64,000 bases of DNA from positions 421,048 to 485,047 of the forward strand of contig NZ_JAUFPL010000034.1 of the NCBI RefSeq assembly GCF_030409215.1. The letters run 5' to 3'. The notes beneath the pieces are model-generated. The model was given only the letters and a program-made list of their open reading frames with translations, was not told where the DNA came from and searched no databases. The translations under genes were made by a program, and so were the position numbers. This document shows positions 1 through 8,087 of the stretch, piece by piece. This DNA is from Halomonas ramblicola. Lineage in GTDB: Bacteria; Pseudomonadota; Gammaproteobacteria; Pseudomonadales; Halomonadaceae. Each line of letters starts with the position of its first letter. Positions within the stretch are counted from its first letter, which is position 1.

Positions 1-752
1 CTGGACCTGATCGAGGCGCAGCGGGTCACGCCCCGCTACACGGTGGGCGACTTCTTCGACGGCTGCGTCGCCGAACCCGCCGAGATGCTGGCCGCCGCGG
101 CCGAGCGGCTGGGCATCGACATCGACTGGCAGGACCCGGAGCTGCCGGCACGACTGGAGCGCATCCGGCACACCCTGTACTACCCGCGCATCTCGGCCAT
201 GTACTTCGCCGACGATCGCGGTCCCGCCGGCATGCCCCTGCAGGCGCCCTTCGAGTACTACCGCATCCAGGAGGGCGGTCGCCCCCCGACCGGCGCTACT
301 TCGAGCATGGCGCCCAGCACTGGCTGGAGGCCCTGGCCGACTACCTCACCGACCCCGACCGCCATGGCCCGCGGGTACGCATCCTGCGCGACATCGAGGT
401 GGAGGCCAAGATCGGCTGGAGCGGGGTAACCCTGCGCGAGCGCGGCGGCGATCGCCGGTGCTTCGAGGCCGACCTGCTGGTCATGGCCACCCACGCCGAG
501 GACGCCCTGCCGATGCTGGCCTTCGACGAGGGGCAGGCCGGTATCCGCCAGCGCCTGCAGCACATCCTCGGCAAGGTGCGCTATACCCGCAGCTTCAGCG
601 TCTGCCACACCGCCTCGGCCCGGCTGCCGCCCGACCGCAACCTGGGGCGCACCTACAACATCGAGGTGCGCGACCCCGAGGACGCCTCATCACCGGCGGT
701 GGTCGTGCCAGTGCAGATCCCCGCGTTCAACCGGGTCAACTTCACTACCTGA
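1..752 (+). pseudogene. FAD-dependent amine oxidoreductase fragment (frameshifted, both ends missing)
   Basis: The reading frame is open from the first base of the window, so the 5' end lies outside. Frame 1 encodes an amine-oxidase-like segment up to about 282. A run of six C at 282-287 then shifts the frame, and homologous-looking protein continues in frame 3 (DRRYFEHGAQHWLEAL...) to a TGA at 750-752. One base appears to be missing from the C run. The C-terminus also ends early: coding character stops near 745, where base composition drops to that of the following island. The family (NAD/FAD-binding amine oxidase, usually over 400 residues) is inferred from overall pattern only. A sequencing error in the C tract would remove the frameshift but not the 3' truncation. 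Confidence 0.6.
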
Positions 753-799
753 TTACGCATATGGCTCAGCCATCTTCAGCAGCTTGTTAAGGCATCGGT

Positions 800-825
800 T
801 GAAGTGGTCCAATTGGACCACTTCA
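800..825. promoter_or_regulatory. 26-bp perfect palindrome (possible GntR-type operator or terminator)
   Basis: The half-site TGAAGTGGTCCAA is followed immediately by its exact reverse complement. The TGGTCC...GGACCA core resembles operators of FadR-type GntR regulators, and such a regulator heads the cluster that ends at 872. As RNA it could also fold into a hairpin at the 3' end of the minus-strand glycerate kinase gene, but no clear T run follows on that strand. Confidence 0.45.
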
Positions 826-871
826 GCTTTCTCCGTTTTCAAGCCTGCCTCATGAATAAGGCTGGCTAATG

Positions 872-2008
872 TCATGGGCGAGAAGCCCCGTAAAGCCGAA
901 TGACGGCTTCCGCTCGGTCCTCCAGGAGCTCTGACGTCCGGGCCATGGCCTCCTCCAAGCCCATGGCTTGATCCGCCAGCGGGAAGGCTGCCGTGACGCC
1001 TTTCTGATGCACCTCGCGCCAGCCCTCACCGAAACGTCCTGCCAGCAGCACTACCGGGACCGCTGTACGAGCCGCAGCCCTTGCCACTCCCACCGGGGTC
1101 TTGCCTGACAGGCTTTGGCGGTCAACGCTGCCTTCTCCCGTGATCACCAGATCAGCTCCTGCAAGCTTCTCCTCGAAGCCCACCAGCTCCATGACGATCT
1201 CGATGCCCGGCCGAGGTGTGGCCTGCAGAAACGTCATTGCCGCAAAGCCGACACCGCCAGCAGCCCCAGCTCCAGGCGCCCCAGCAAAATTCGTTCCGAG
1301 AGCGGCCTCCACCATCTCGGCAAACCCGTAGAGCGCCTTGTCCAGAAAGGCCACCTGATCAGAATTCGCGCCTTTCTGAGGCCCGAAAATGGCGCTGGCG
1401 CCGTTCTCACCGCACAACGGGTTGGATACATCTACTGCGACCTCGAATTGGACGTCGGCAAGACGACTATCCATGCCAACGACATCAAGCTCCGCCAGAA
1501 AAGTCAGGCCTTCCCCTCCGGGCTGGATGGCCGCGCCAGCATCATCTTGAAGACGAACTCCGAGCGCCTGCAGCATCCCCGCCCCACCGTCATTCGTGGC
1601 ACTACCTCCTAGGGTCAGAATGATGCGCTCCGCCCCGTGATCCAGGGCATCCAAGATGACTTCCCCAAGCCCATAGGTTGAAGCCTTCATGGCATCTCGA
1701 TGTGCCAAAGGAACCAGTTGAATACCACTGGACTCGGCCAACTCTACAATTGCGAGCTTCTGATCCGCGACCCAGCCCCAGCGCGCGATACGTGACTTCC
1801 CCATAGGGCCGGTCACAGTAGACATGCACTCCTCGGCCCCCATTGAGACCAGCAGAGCATCCAAGGTGCCTTCACCCCCATCCCCAAGGGGGCAATTGTC
1901 TACCACCGCTTCCGGGCAAGCCTTGAGCACGCCCCGGCGCAGCGCACGCACCGCTTCCTCTGCTGAAACCGCATCCTTGTAGCTATCTGGCGCCAGTACA
2001 ACTCTCAT
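872..2008 (-). CDS. Glycerate kinase (GarK/GlxK family)
   Basis: A 378-residue protein of the GlxK/GarK glycerate kinase family, which phosphorylates D-glycerate (to 2-phosphoglycerate in the E. coli enzymes). The N-terminus has the family signature APDSYKDAVSAEEA, followed by CPLGDGGEGT. A glycine-rich segment GGSATNDGGAG lies near residue 135 and ITGEGSVDRQSLSGKTP near residue 290. Length is normal for the family. It is the last gene of the minus-strand catabolic cluster, but a 787-bp gap with a decayed insertion sequence separates it from the HprA-like gene, so it probably has its own promoter. It would feed glycerate made by the upstream dehydrogenases into lower glycolysis. Start is the ATG after a weak AAGGAAGA-type ribosome site. 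Confidence 0.9.
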   Translation of the reverse strand: MRVVLAPDSYKDAVSAEEAVRALRRGVLKACPEAVVDNCPLGDGGEGTLDALLVSMGAEECMSTVTGPMGKSRIARWGWVADQKLAIVELAESSGIQLVPLAHRDAMKASTYGLGEVILDALDHGAERIILTLGGSATNDGGAGMLQALGVRLQDDAGAAIQPGGEGLTFLAELDVVGMDSRLADVQFEVAVDVSNPLCGENGASAIFGPQKGANSDQVAFLDKALYGFAEMVEAALGTNFAGAPGAGAAGGVGFAAMTFLQATPRPGIEIVMELVGFEEKLAGADLVITGEGSVDRQSLSGKTPVGVARAAARTAVPVVLLAGRFGEGWREVHQKGVTAAFPLADQAMGLEEAMARTSELLEDRAEAVIRLYGASRP

Positions 2009-2039
2009 TCATTCTTCCTTATATTTGGAATATTATTAT

Positions 2040-2051
2040 CACAATATTGTG
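2040..2051. promoter_or_regulatory. 12-bp palindrome upstream of the glycerate kinase gene
   Basis: CACAATATTGTG is a perfect palindrome about 32 bp upstream of the glycerate kinase start, inside an AT-rich stretch (2010-2125) that probably contains the promoter. The regulator is unknown. Confidence 0.35.
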
Positions 2052-2260
2052 TGAAATGTGTTGTGCGGGAAGCATCACCAGCCCCTAACATAACTAGCCA
2101 TATGCCCAACTATTATAACATTCCGTCATAAGGCGCATGCACGCTGCGATGAGGGAACTTCACCCACCAGAGCAGGGTGCCTCCTGGTTGCGGTGCCCTA
2201 CAGTTGAAGGACACCGGAAAGAGCTATAGTGATTTCTGGTGTACGGGAGGAGGTAGGAAA

Positions 2261-2540
2261 GGTGGCGTATCCTGTTGATTGATCACGACCAAGATCTCAA
2301 CCAACACAAGCGGATACGCCATGACCGATTCTACCCCCGAACTCTTTCACAGTCAGAAACCGAGGTCACTGACCCGTTGCACGAGTTGCTGCACTAAGGA
2401 GCTTGAGACCTAATCGCCAAGCCCGTGGAGGCCGAGCTGGCCACCTTCCTGGCCCAGTATGCCGACGAGATTATAGAAAAAGGTCGGCGAGCGGTGGCGC
2501 GTATTGGCTATTGGCGGCCCACTCTGCTACACGGACTCCC
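2261..2540 (+). pseudogene. IS256-family transposase remnant (5' end only)
   Basis: An ATG at 2321 opens MTDSTPELFHSQKP, which matches my recollection of the N-terminus of Halomonas-type IS256 (Mutator-like) transposases. A lost G after QKP shifts the frame, and an in-frame TAA follows soon after (EVTDPLHELLH stop). Beyond the break, another frame still reads IAKPVEAELATFLAQYADE, typical of the same family. Just upstream, TGGCGTATCC (2263-2272) and GGATACGCCA (2312-2321) form an inverted repeat around the leader. The rest of the element is gone. Confidence 0.7.
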
Positions 2541-2795
2541 CCGGCTAACCACCCTCGCTTCACGGGCGAGCATCGCAGACAAGATGCCTCAGCCCCATCG
2601 ATGAGTCCCCGTCGAAGATACTCCTTAGCCAAAGCACGACCTTTAATGCTATGTGGTTATCAAAAACTCAGAAAATGTCACATTTCAGATTTATATCGGT
2701 GAGCGACGAAGCGATTTCGTCTTGACCGTAATCTGCCGAGGGAAGGTCAACACCGCTAATTGGGCCAATTCACCTACCCGATGAACAAGCCGGGA

Positions 2796-3758
2796 TCAAA
2801 CAACTACATTCCTAGCACATCCTTTCCAGTACTCTTCAATGTTTCCAATAAGTTGATCCGCTAACCCTTGCACTGCTTCGAGACTCGCCCACGCAACGTG
2901 CGGAGTGACGATAACATTCGGCCGATTGGCCACACTTCTCATGATATGCGACTTCCCCGGCGGCTCTTTTGTTACAACATCGAAACCAGCGCCACTAATC
3001 TGTTTGGTATCGAGCGCATACTCCAATGCCTCTTCGTCAACCAACCCTCCGCGAGCGGTATTTATAATCAACGGCCGTCGCTCCATATTAGAAAACTCTT
3101 GAAATGAAATCATATTTCTTGTGGACGGCGTGAGGGGGCAATGAAGAGTTATCACATCACTACTTCTTATAACGTCTTCAAATGGAGTATAGAGAGACCC
3201 CATACCTGAAACGCCTTTATGTGATGAAAACAGAACTTTCATGCCGAAGGCTTCGCCCAGCTTTGCCACGGCCTTACCTAGGACACCATCTCCCACAACA
3301 CCTATCGTTGCACCTGAAAGATTACCGACTGGATAATCAAAATAGCAAAATTGACCGGAATCTTCCCATCGCCCGTCAAGAACCGACTGTCGATATTGCA
3401 AGAGGCTACGTCGAAGCGCGAGAATCAAAGAGAAGGTATGCTCCGGAACAGAATTGATAGCATAATTACGTATATTGCAAACGGTAACGTCCGCCGCCTT
3501 GCAAGCCTCCAAGGCAATTGCATCGTAACCCGTCGCGGCCACCGCAATCAGTTTTAGCTGACTTGCCTGACTGATATCGGCCTCTTTAATCGGCACCTTA
3601 TTTGTTATGACAACATCAGCATCTGATATCCTCTCACCAACTTGATCTGGCTCAGTTCTTCTGTAAACCACCATCTGGTGAGGGAAGCTTAGATCACGCA
3701 ACACCACTTCTGGAGAGAGAGTATCTCGGTCAAGGAATACAATTTTTACAGTACTCAT
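2796..3758 (-). CDS. D-2-hydroxyacid dehydrogenase, HprA/glycerate dehydrogenase-like
   Basis: A 320-residue NAD(P)-dependent D-isomer-specific 2-hydroxyacid dehydrogenase. The nucleotide-binding GxGxxG is GVVGDGVLGKA near residue 153. The catalytic triad of the family is present: Arg in INTARGGLVDEEA, Glu in KEPPGK and His in TPHVAWAS. The N-terminal part (VVITNKVPI, LIAVAATGYDAI) looks most like glycerate dehydrogenase/hydroxypyruvate reductase, so reduction of hydroxypyruvate to glycerate is a reasonable guess in a cluster that also has a glycerate kinase. The gene is markedly more AT-rich than its neighbours and is 176 bp from the FGGY kinase gene, so it may be a separate acquisition. Confidence 0.85.
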   Translation of the reverse strand: MSTVKIVFLDRDTLSPEVVLRDLSFPHQMVVYRRTEPDQVGERISDADVVITNKVPIKEADISQASQLKLIAVAATGYDAIALEACKAADVTVCNIRNYAINSVPEHTFSLILALRRSLLQYRQSVLDGRWEDSGQFCYFDYPVGNLSGATIGVVGDGVLGKAVAKLGEAFGMKVLFSSHKGVSGMGSLYTPFEDVIRSSDVITLHCPLTPSTRNMISFQEFSNMERRPLIINTARGGLVDEEALEYALDTKQISGAGFDVVTKEPPGKSHIMRSVANRPNVIVTPHVAWASLEAVQGLADQLIGNIEEYWKGCARNVVV

Positions 3759-3934
3759 AATTTCGTATCCGTTATCACCCTTATCGTCATCCTAAGGAAG
3801 CGTTGTTGATATTTTTTGTCCATAAACTCACCAGCCACTTAATCGCTACATGCGCCGAACCAAGTGCCAAGTGTTCCAACCCAACAACTTCAATGAGAAT
3901 TAAAATATCAATAGTGGCATTTGATAACCTCCAG

Positions 3935-5443
3935 CTACTTAAAGCCAGCTAGCGAACCCATCGAATCCGCGAGTGCAGGATATAACCCATCATAGATTGT
4001 AGCCATTCGCCGGTAGGTTTCAAGGCAACGCTCATCCCTGCTCGGCAATATCGCACCACATTCCGAGTGAGCCGTGGGGAGCCTGGGATCTTCGACGCCA
4101 TTGAAAACTCCTCCTGCAACTCCCCCAAGTAGGGCAGCACCAAGTGCCGCAGCGTCCTTGGTATGTGACTGAGAGAATTCGATGCCCAGGATATCCGCCT
4201 TGATCTGTAGCCAGAACCGACTTCTGGCCCCACCCCCCACACTGAGCATGCGGTGGGGTCGCCAGTTCCATTGCTGCTCTGCCCGCCTCACGTTTTGGAG
4301 CAAACCGTAAGCGGTACCCTCAAACACCGCACGTATCATGTCGGCACGTCTGCTACCCAAACACAACCCGATCCACGCTCCAGAGGCATTGGGGTCCCAT
4401 AGCGGGCTTCGCTCGCCCGCCAAGTAGGGTAGGAAAACCACACCGTTCGACCCCGGCGGCGACTCCGCGGCGAGTTCCTCCAGCTTGTCAAGGCTGTGCA
4501 GCTCCGGCCATACTTCCTTGAGAATCCAGCCGAAGGCACCGCCCACCGTGGACATGGCACCATGAGCAAGCCAAAGCCCGGGAATGATGTGACGGCGATT
4601 AAGGAAGGCCTTATCAAACTCAGGTTCGTCGAGACAGAACGTCACCACGCCTGAGGTGCCAGCAGACTCAAAAGCGGTCCGACTCTGGTTGATACCGAGG
4701 GCGAAAGCCGCTGCCGCAGTATCCGCTGCGCCCGTGGCCACCGGCGTCCCTGCACGCAACTCGGTGAGTCGCGCGGTAGCCGGGCTGACCCCCCCGACGG
4801 CCTCCTCCGGTGGACGAATCGGCACCATTTTTTCGGCCCTAATCCCGGCCGCATCCATAAGCTCGGCATCCCAGTTTGTGCCTGGCTCACGCGCACAGAA
4901 GAGACCGGAGTAGGAGGCTTGGGTCGGGTCCGTCGCAAGTTCGCCGGTGAGCCGTGCGGCAAGGAAGCTGTTCAGGAAGCCCACATGGTGCACTCGCGCC
5001 CAAGTTTCCGGTTCGTGCTCCATCACCCAGTTCAGAGTCGCCGCAGAAAAGGTGGAGGAGCTCATTCGGTTACCGGTGGCCCCGAAGGCAGCATCTTCAC
5101 CGCCGAGGCGCTCGGCGAGGCCTTGCAATGTGTCACATGCCCGGTTGTCCAAGTAGCTCACGCCTAGGCGCACAGGGTTCAGCGCCTTATCAAGCAGCAC
5201 CAAGGTCGGACAGGTGGTCGCAAAGCCTATACCAGAAACTTCAGCGACCTGGTTCGCCACCTCTTTCACTGCCTCGATGACCAGCTGCCAGTACCGCTCC
5301 AGATCAAGCTCAACCCAGCGAGGTTGGTTCGTGACCAACGACACAGCACGCTGCGCCTTGGCACGTAACCGTCCTTCGGGCGTAAAGGCGCAGACTTTTA
5401 CGGCGCTAGTCCCCGCATCAATACCGAGCAACACCTTACTCAT
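3935..5443 (-). CDS. FGGY-family carbohydrate kinase (xylulokinase-like)
   Basis: A 502-residue FGGY sugar kinase. The N-terminal phosphate-binding motif is LGIDAGTSAVKVCAF and the C-terminal FGGY signature is AGERSPLWDPNASGAWIGL; SVGGGARSRFWLQIKADILG follows. It resembles xylulokinases, but substrate cannot be read from sequence. I chose the ATG at 5443, which overlaps the 3' end of the zinc alcohol dehydrogenase gene by 8 bp (translational coupling); an upstream extension lies inside that gene and lacks kinase character. Between a polyol-type dehydrogenase and a class I aldolase, it would be expected to phosphorylate the ketose or keto acid made by the dehydrogenase. Confidence 0.85.
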   Translation of the reverse strand: MSKVLLGIDAGTSAVKVCAFTPEGRLRAKAQRAVSLVTNQPRWVELDLERYWQLVIEAVKEVANQVAEVSGIGFATTCPTLVLLDKALNPVRLGVSYLDNRACDTLQGLAERLGGEDAAFGATGNRMSSSTFSAATLNWVMEHEPETWARVHHVGFLNSFLAARLTGELATDPTQASYSGLFCAREPGTNWDAELMDAAGIRAEKMVPIRPPEEAVGGVSPATARLTELRAGTPVATGAADTAAAAFALGINQSRTAFESAGTSGVVTFCLDEPEFDKAFLNRRHIIPGLWLAHGAMSTVGGAFGWILKEVWPELHSLDKLEELAAESPPGSNGVVFLPYLAGERSPLWDPNASGAWIGLCLGSRRADMIRAVFEGTAYGLLQNVRRAEQQWNWRPHRMLSVGGGARSRFWLQIKADILGIEFSQSHTKDAAALGAALLGGVAGGVFNGVEDPRLPTAHSECGAILPSRDERCLETYRRMATIYDGLYPALADSMGSLAGFK

Positions 5444-6476
5444 GTACGACCGACACCTTAACGCCTTCACCACTTGCCGCGATTTGCATTGCTTCATTGA
5501 TATCTGCAAGTGCCAGGCGGTGGGTAATGAGATCACCGGCGGCGATCACTCCTGCTTCAATCAGACGCAGCGACTTCTCGTACTGGCGTCGTGTCAGGGC
5601 ACTGGCTCCGCTAACCTTAATCTCGTTGTAATGGATGAGATTAGGGTCCACCACGGCTGTATCCCCTGCCGTAAAGCCAGCGAAAAGGTTAACCCGGCCA
5701 TTCTTGCGCACCAGTTGCAGCGCTGGATTCACTAGTGCTGGTAGGCCGATGGCAACGATGACCACATCTGCGCCAATCCCGTCACACCGGGCCTTTACGC
5801 AAGCAGAGAGATCTTCCGTCGTAGGGTCAACGACCAAATCAGCACCGAGAGAAGCAGCCATCTCTCTCCGCTTAGCATTGGGCTCGCTGACGATCACCTG
5901 TCTAGCGCCTGCCACACGCGCAAGCTGAAGGTGCATCAACCCGATGGGGCCGGCACCGAGCACCACAACGCTGTCTCCCATTCCCACTTCGGCATTTTCC
6001 TGGCCATTGATACAGCAGGCCAAGGGTTCAGCTAATGCTGCCTGTTCCCAGGAGGTGTCAGGGTGCAGCTTGTAGACATTGCCTGAGGCTATGCCGGTAG
6101 CCGGGATACGGATGAATTCAGCGAAGGCACCATCGAACTCATAGCCCATCGCGGTACGGTTGGCACAGACGTTCTCCCGGCCTTGCTTGCAGTACTCACA
6201 TTTCAGGCACGGGATTACCGGATCCATCGAGACTCCGTCACCGACCGCGAAGCCCCTCACCCCGCGCCCAACATCCACCACTTCACCCGCAAACTCATGG
6301 CCAATGATGGAAGGCGTGCGAACGCCCTTGGTTTTCCGACCGTTGTAGATCCGCATGTCCGTCCCACAAATGGTGGCCGCGCGCACACGTAGTAGTAATT
6401 CTCCATCGTCAGCTTTGGGGGTCTCGACTTCGGCAAAGCGGATATCATTCGGAGCATGGAATATTGCAGCGTGCAT
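5436..6476 (-). CDS. Zinc-dependent medium-chain alcohol/polyol dehydrogenase
   Basis: A 346-residue MDR-superfamily dehydrogenase of the threonine/sorbitol dehydrogenase type. Catalytic zinc ligands are Cys in ATICGTD and His-Glu in GHEFAGE. The structural zinc site is the four-cysteine lobe CLKCEYCKQGRENVC. The NAD-binding motif is VVLGAGPIGLMHLQ near residue 170. Its ATG overlaps the TAA of the upstream aldolase gene (TAATG), and its own stop overlaps the FGGY kinase start, so the three are transcribed and probably translated together. Likely role: oxidation of a polyol or hydroxy group to a ketone before phosphorylation. Confidence 0.88.
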   Translation of the reverse strand: MHAAIFHAPNDIRFAEVETPKADDGELLLRVRAATICGTDMRIYNGRKTKGVRTPSIIGHEFAGEVVDVGRGVRGFAVGDGVSMDPVIPCLKCEYCKQGRENVCANRTAMGYEFDGAFAEFIRIPATGIASGNVYKLHPDTSWEQAALAEPLACCINGQENAEVGMGDSVVVLGAGPIGLMHLQLARVAGARQVIVSEPNAKRREMAASLGADLVVDPTTEDLSACVKARCDGIGADVVIVAIGLPALVNPALQLVRKNGRVNLFAGFTAGDTAVVDPNLIHYNEIKVSGASALTRRQYEKSLRLIEAGVIAAGDLITHRLALADINEAMQIAASGEGVKVSVVHE

Positions 6477-7297
6477 TAGCCTACCTCCTGCCCACAGGCA
6501 ACTGTTTCATCGAAAATGCCGAGTGCCTGTTCAACACTGGCGTCATCGTGCATCAATGCTGAGATGGAGCGGATCACTGCTGCTGGATGCTCGTGTTGCC
6601 ACACAAATCGTCCGTAGGTAACTCCTGCTAAGCCTACGTCCAGCGCTTCTCGAGTCATCTTCAGATAGTCTTCGAGATTATCTCCCATCTCACCGCCGGC
6701 GAGTGCCACTCGAGACGGGCAGGACTCTACCACTTTAAGGAAACTATCTCCGGAGCCCGTCCACACCGTCTTAATAAGATCCACGCCTAGCTCAGCTCCT
6801 GCGCGAACGGCATAAGCGACTGCATCGGACTCCGTAGGTGTACTGATCTTGGAACCCTTCGGGTAAATGTGAGCTACCAGTGGCATACCGGCCAGCGCAG
6901 CCTCCCGGGATATACGTCCGAGGTTGGTAAGTTGCGCGGTCTGCTCGGGCCCACCCACGATCATCCCTACCGAGATGGCATCGGCACCGAAGCGTACAGC
7001 CTCATCCACCTCCGCGACGATCGCCTCGTCGTAGGGGTGATACTGAGTGGAGTAGGCGCTTGCCTTGAAGATCATGGAGACCTTCCCCGCATGCGGCGGA
7101 AAAACCTTCTCGGCGATGCCCTTATGCATGGTTACCGCCTCCGGACGTCCAGCGACGACCTGATCGAGCACCCCAGAGATATTCTCGATGCCGGGCAACA
7201 CGCCACGAGTGATCGGGTGGTCCACTGTGATGCCGAGCATGCGCCCAGATTTCGGATTGAGAAGACGGTTCATACGAATCTGCTTGCCCAAGAACAT
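6476..7297 (-). CDS. Class I aldolase, DhnA/FbaB/LsrF type
   Basis: A 273-residue protein of the DhnA-type class I aldolase family (FbaB, LsrF, ADH synthase). Evidence is the N-terminal GITVDHPITRGVLPGIENI, ISVGMIVGG, and the Schiff-base lysine region GVDLIKTVWTGSGDSF (Lys near residue 190), then LAGGEMGDNLEDYLKM. Such enzymes cleave ketose phosphates or phosphorylated keto acids to a triose-phosphate-like product and an aldehyde. Pairing with an FGGY kinase in the same operon resembles the LsrK/LsrF arrangement, but the rest of an AI-2 system is missing. Separated by 65 bp from the RraA-like gene upstream; overlaps the zinc dehydrogenase downstream. Confidence 0.85.
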   Translation of the reverse strand: MFLGKQIRMNRLLNPKSGRMLGITVDHPITRGVLPGIENISGVLDQVVAGRPEAVTMHKGIAEKVFPPHAGKVSMIFKASAYSTQYHPYDEAIVAEVDEAVRFGADAISVGMIVGGPEQTAQLTNLGRISREAALAGMPLVAHIYPKGSKISTPTESDAVAYAVRAGAELGVDLIKTVWTGSGDSFLKVVESCPSRVALAGGEMGDNLEDYLKMTREALDVGLAGVTYGRFVWQHEHPAAVIRSISALMHDDASVEQALGIFDETVACGQEVG

Positions 7298-7362
7298 ATT
7301 TAATCCTCTTATGAATAAGTTGTGCTGACAACTTTACTGTTTAACAATCCCGATCTATATAT

Positions 7363-8067
7363 TTAAGCCGTGCGGTACCGTTGGATTTCATCTACGGTCT
7401 TCACCTCAAGCACTTCGTCAATCCAGATGCGATCGAGGGTTCCGTTATCGATGTCACTGACTTGCTGACGCTCCATCTCTACCACAGCTTCTGCGGCATG
7501 GACCGCCTCCTCGGCCCGCCAAGCTGGCACAACAACCACACCATCGGCGTCGCCCACCACAATGTCTCCGTCGTTGACCGTCATACCACCAATATTGACA
7601 GCTCCGTGAATCTCGCCTGGGCCGCTCTTGTAAGGGCCGAGATGCGATACGCCCCTGGCAAAGACGGGTAGAATACCTGACCCAATCGCTTCACAATCGC
7701 GGACAGCCCCATCGACGATAATCCCTGCGATACCTCGAGAGCGGGCATAACGACACATGATTTCTCCGAGTATGGCATTGGTGACTTCGCCGTGAGCATC
7801 GATGACGAGTATATCTCCCGGCTGTGCAAGATCCATGGCCTTATGGACCACCAAATTGTCCCCAGGTCGAGTTCGAACGGTCAGCGCTGGGCCAGCGATT
7901 GTCGTGATCCCCAAGGCCGTTAAGCAGGCACCCACAGCATGGACCCCGACACAACCATGGTTTCGCTCCAGATTGTCGGAGATAGACGGCGTATTGAGAC
8001 GCCCGAACCGCTCTATTAGTGCTTGATCAGGGCGCACTGCTGCATTGAAAAGGGTCAATCGATTCAC
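7363..8067 (-). CDS. RraA-family aldolase/decarboxylase-like protein
   Basis: A 234-residue member of the RraA/HMG aldolase family (4-hydroxy-4-methyl-2-oxoglutarate aldolase, oxaloacetate decarboxylase and relatives). The core is GDILVIDAHGEVTNAILGEIM followed by GIAGIIVDGAVRDCEAI, containing the Arg-Asp metal/substrate pair of the enzymatic family members. Context within a catabolic operon supports an enzyme rather than the RNase E inhibitor role. It could cleave a 4-hydroxy-2-keto acid to pyruvate or decarboxylate an oxo acid; the substrate is not evident. Confidence 0.85.
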   Translation of the reverse strand: MNRLTLFNAAVRPDQALIERFGRLNTPSISDNLERNHGCVGVHAVGACLTALGITTIAGPALTVRTRPGDNLVVHKAMDLAQPGDILVIDAHGEVTNAILGEIMCRYARSRGIAGIIVDGAVRDCEAIGSGILPVFARGVSHLGPYKSGPGEIHGAVNIGGMTVNDGDIVVGDADGVVVVPAWRAEEAVHAAEAVVEMERQQVSDIDNGTLDRIWIDEVLEVKTVDEIQRYRTA

Positions 8068-8087
8068 ATCAATTCTCCATTCTATGT

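Larger units (their letters stand above)
2009..2795. other. Gene-poor gap holding a decayed insertion sequence
   Basis: 787 bp separate the HprA-like gene from the glycerate kinase gene. The first 250 bp (2009-2260) are AT-rich and probably regulatory. An IS256-type remnant occupies about 2261-2540. From 2540 to 2795 nothing recognisable is seen; the frames are short and lack a convincing start. Confidence 0.6.

Noticed and set aside
6476..7297. Assignment of the DhnA-type aldolase as LsrF (AI-2 processing)
   Set aside because: The kinase-aldolase pairing is similar, but LsrACDB transport genes, LsrR and LsrG are absent and a TRAP system is present, so a different substrate is more likely.
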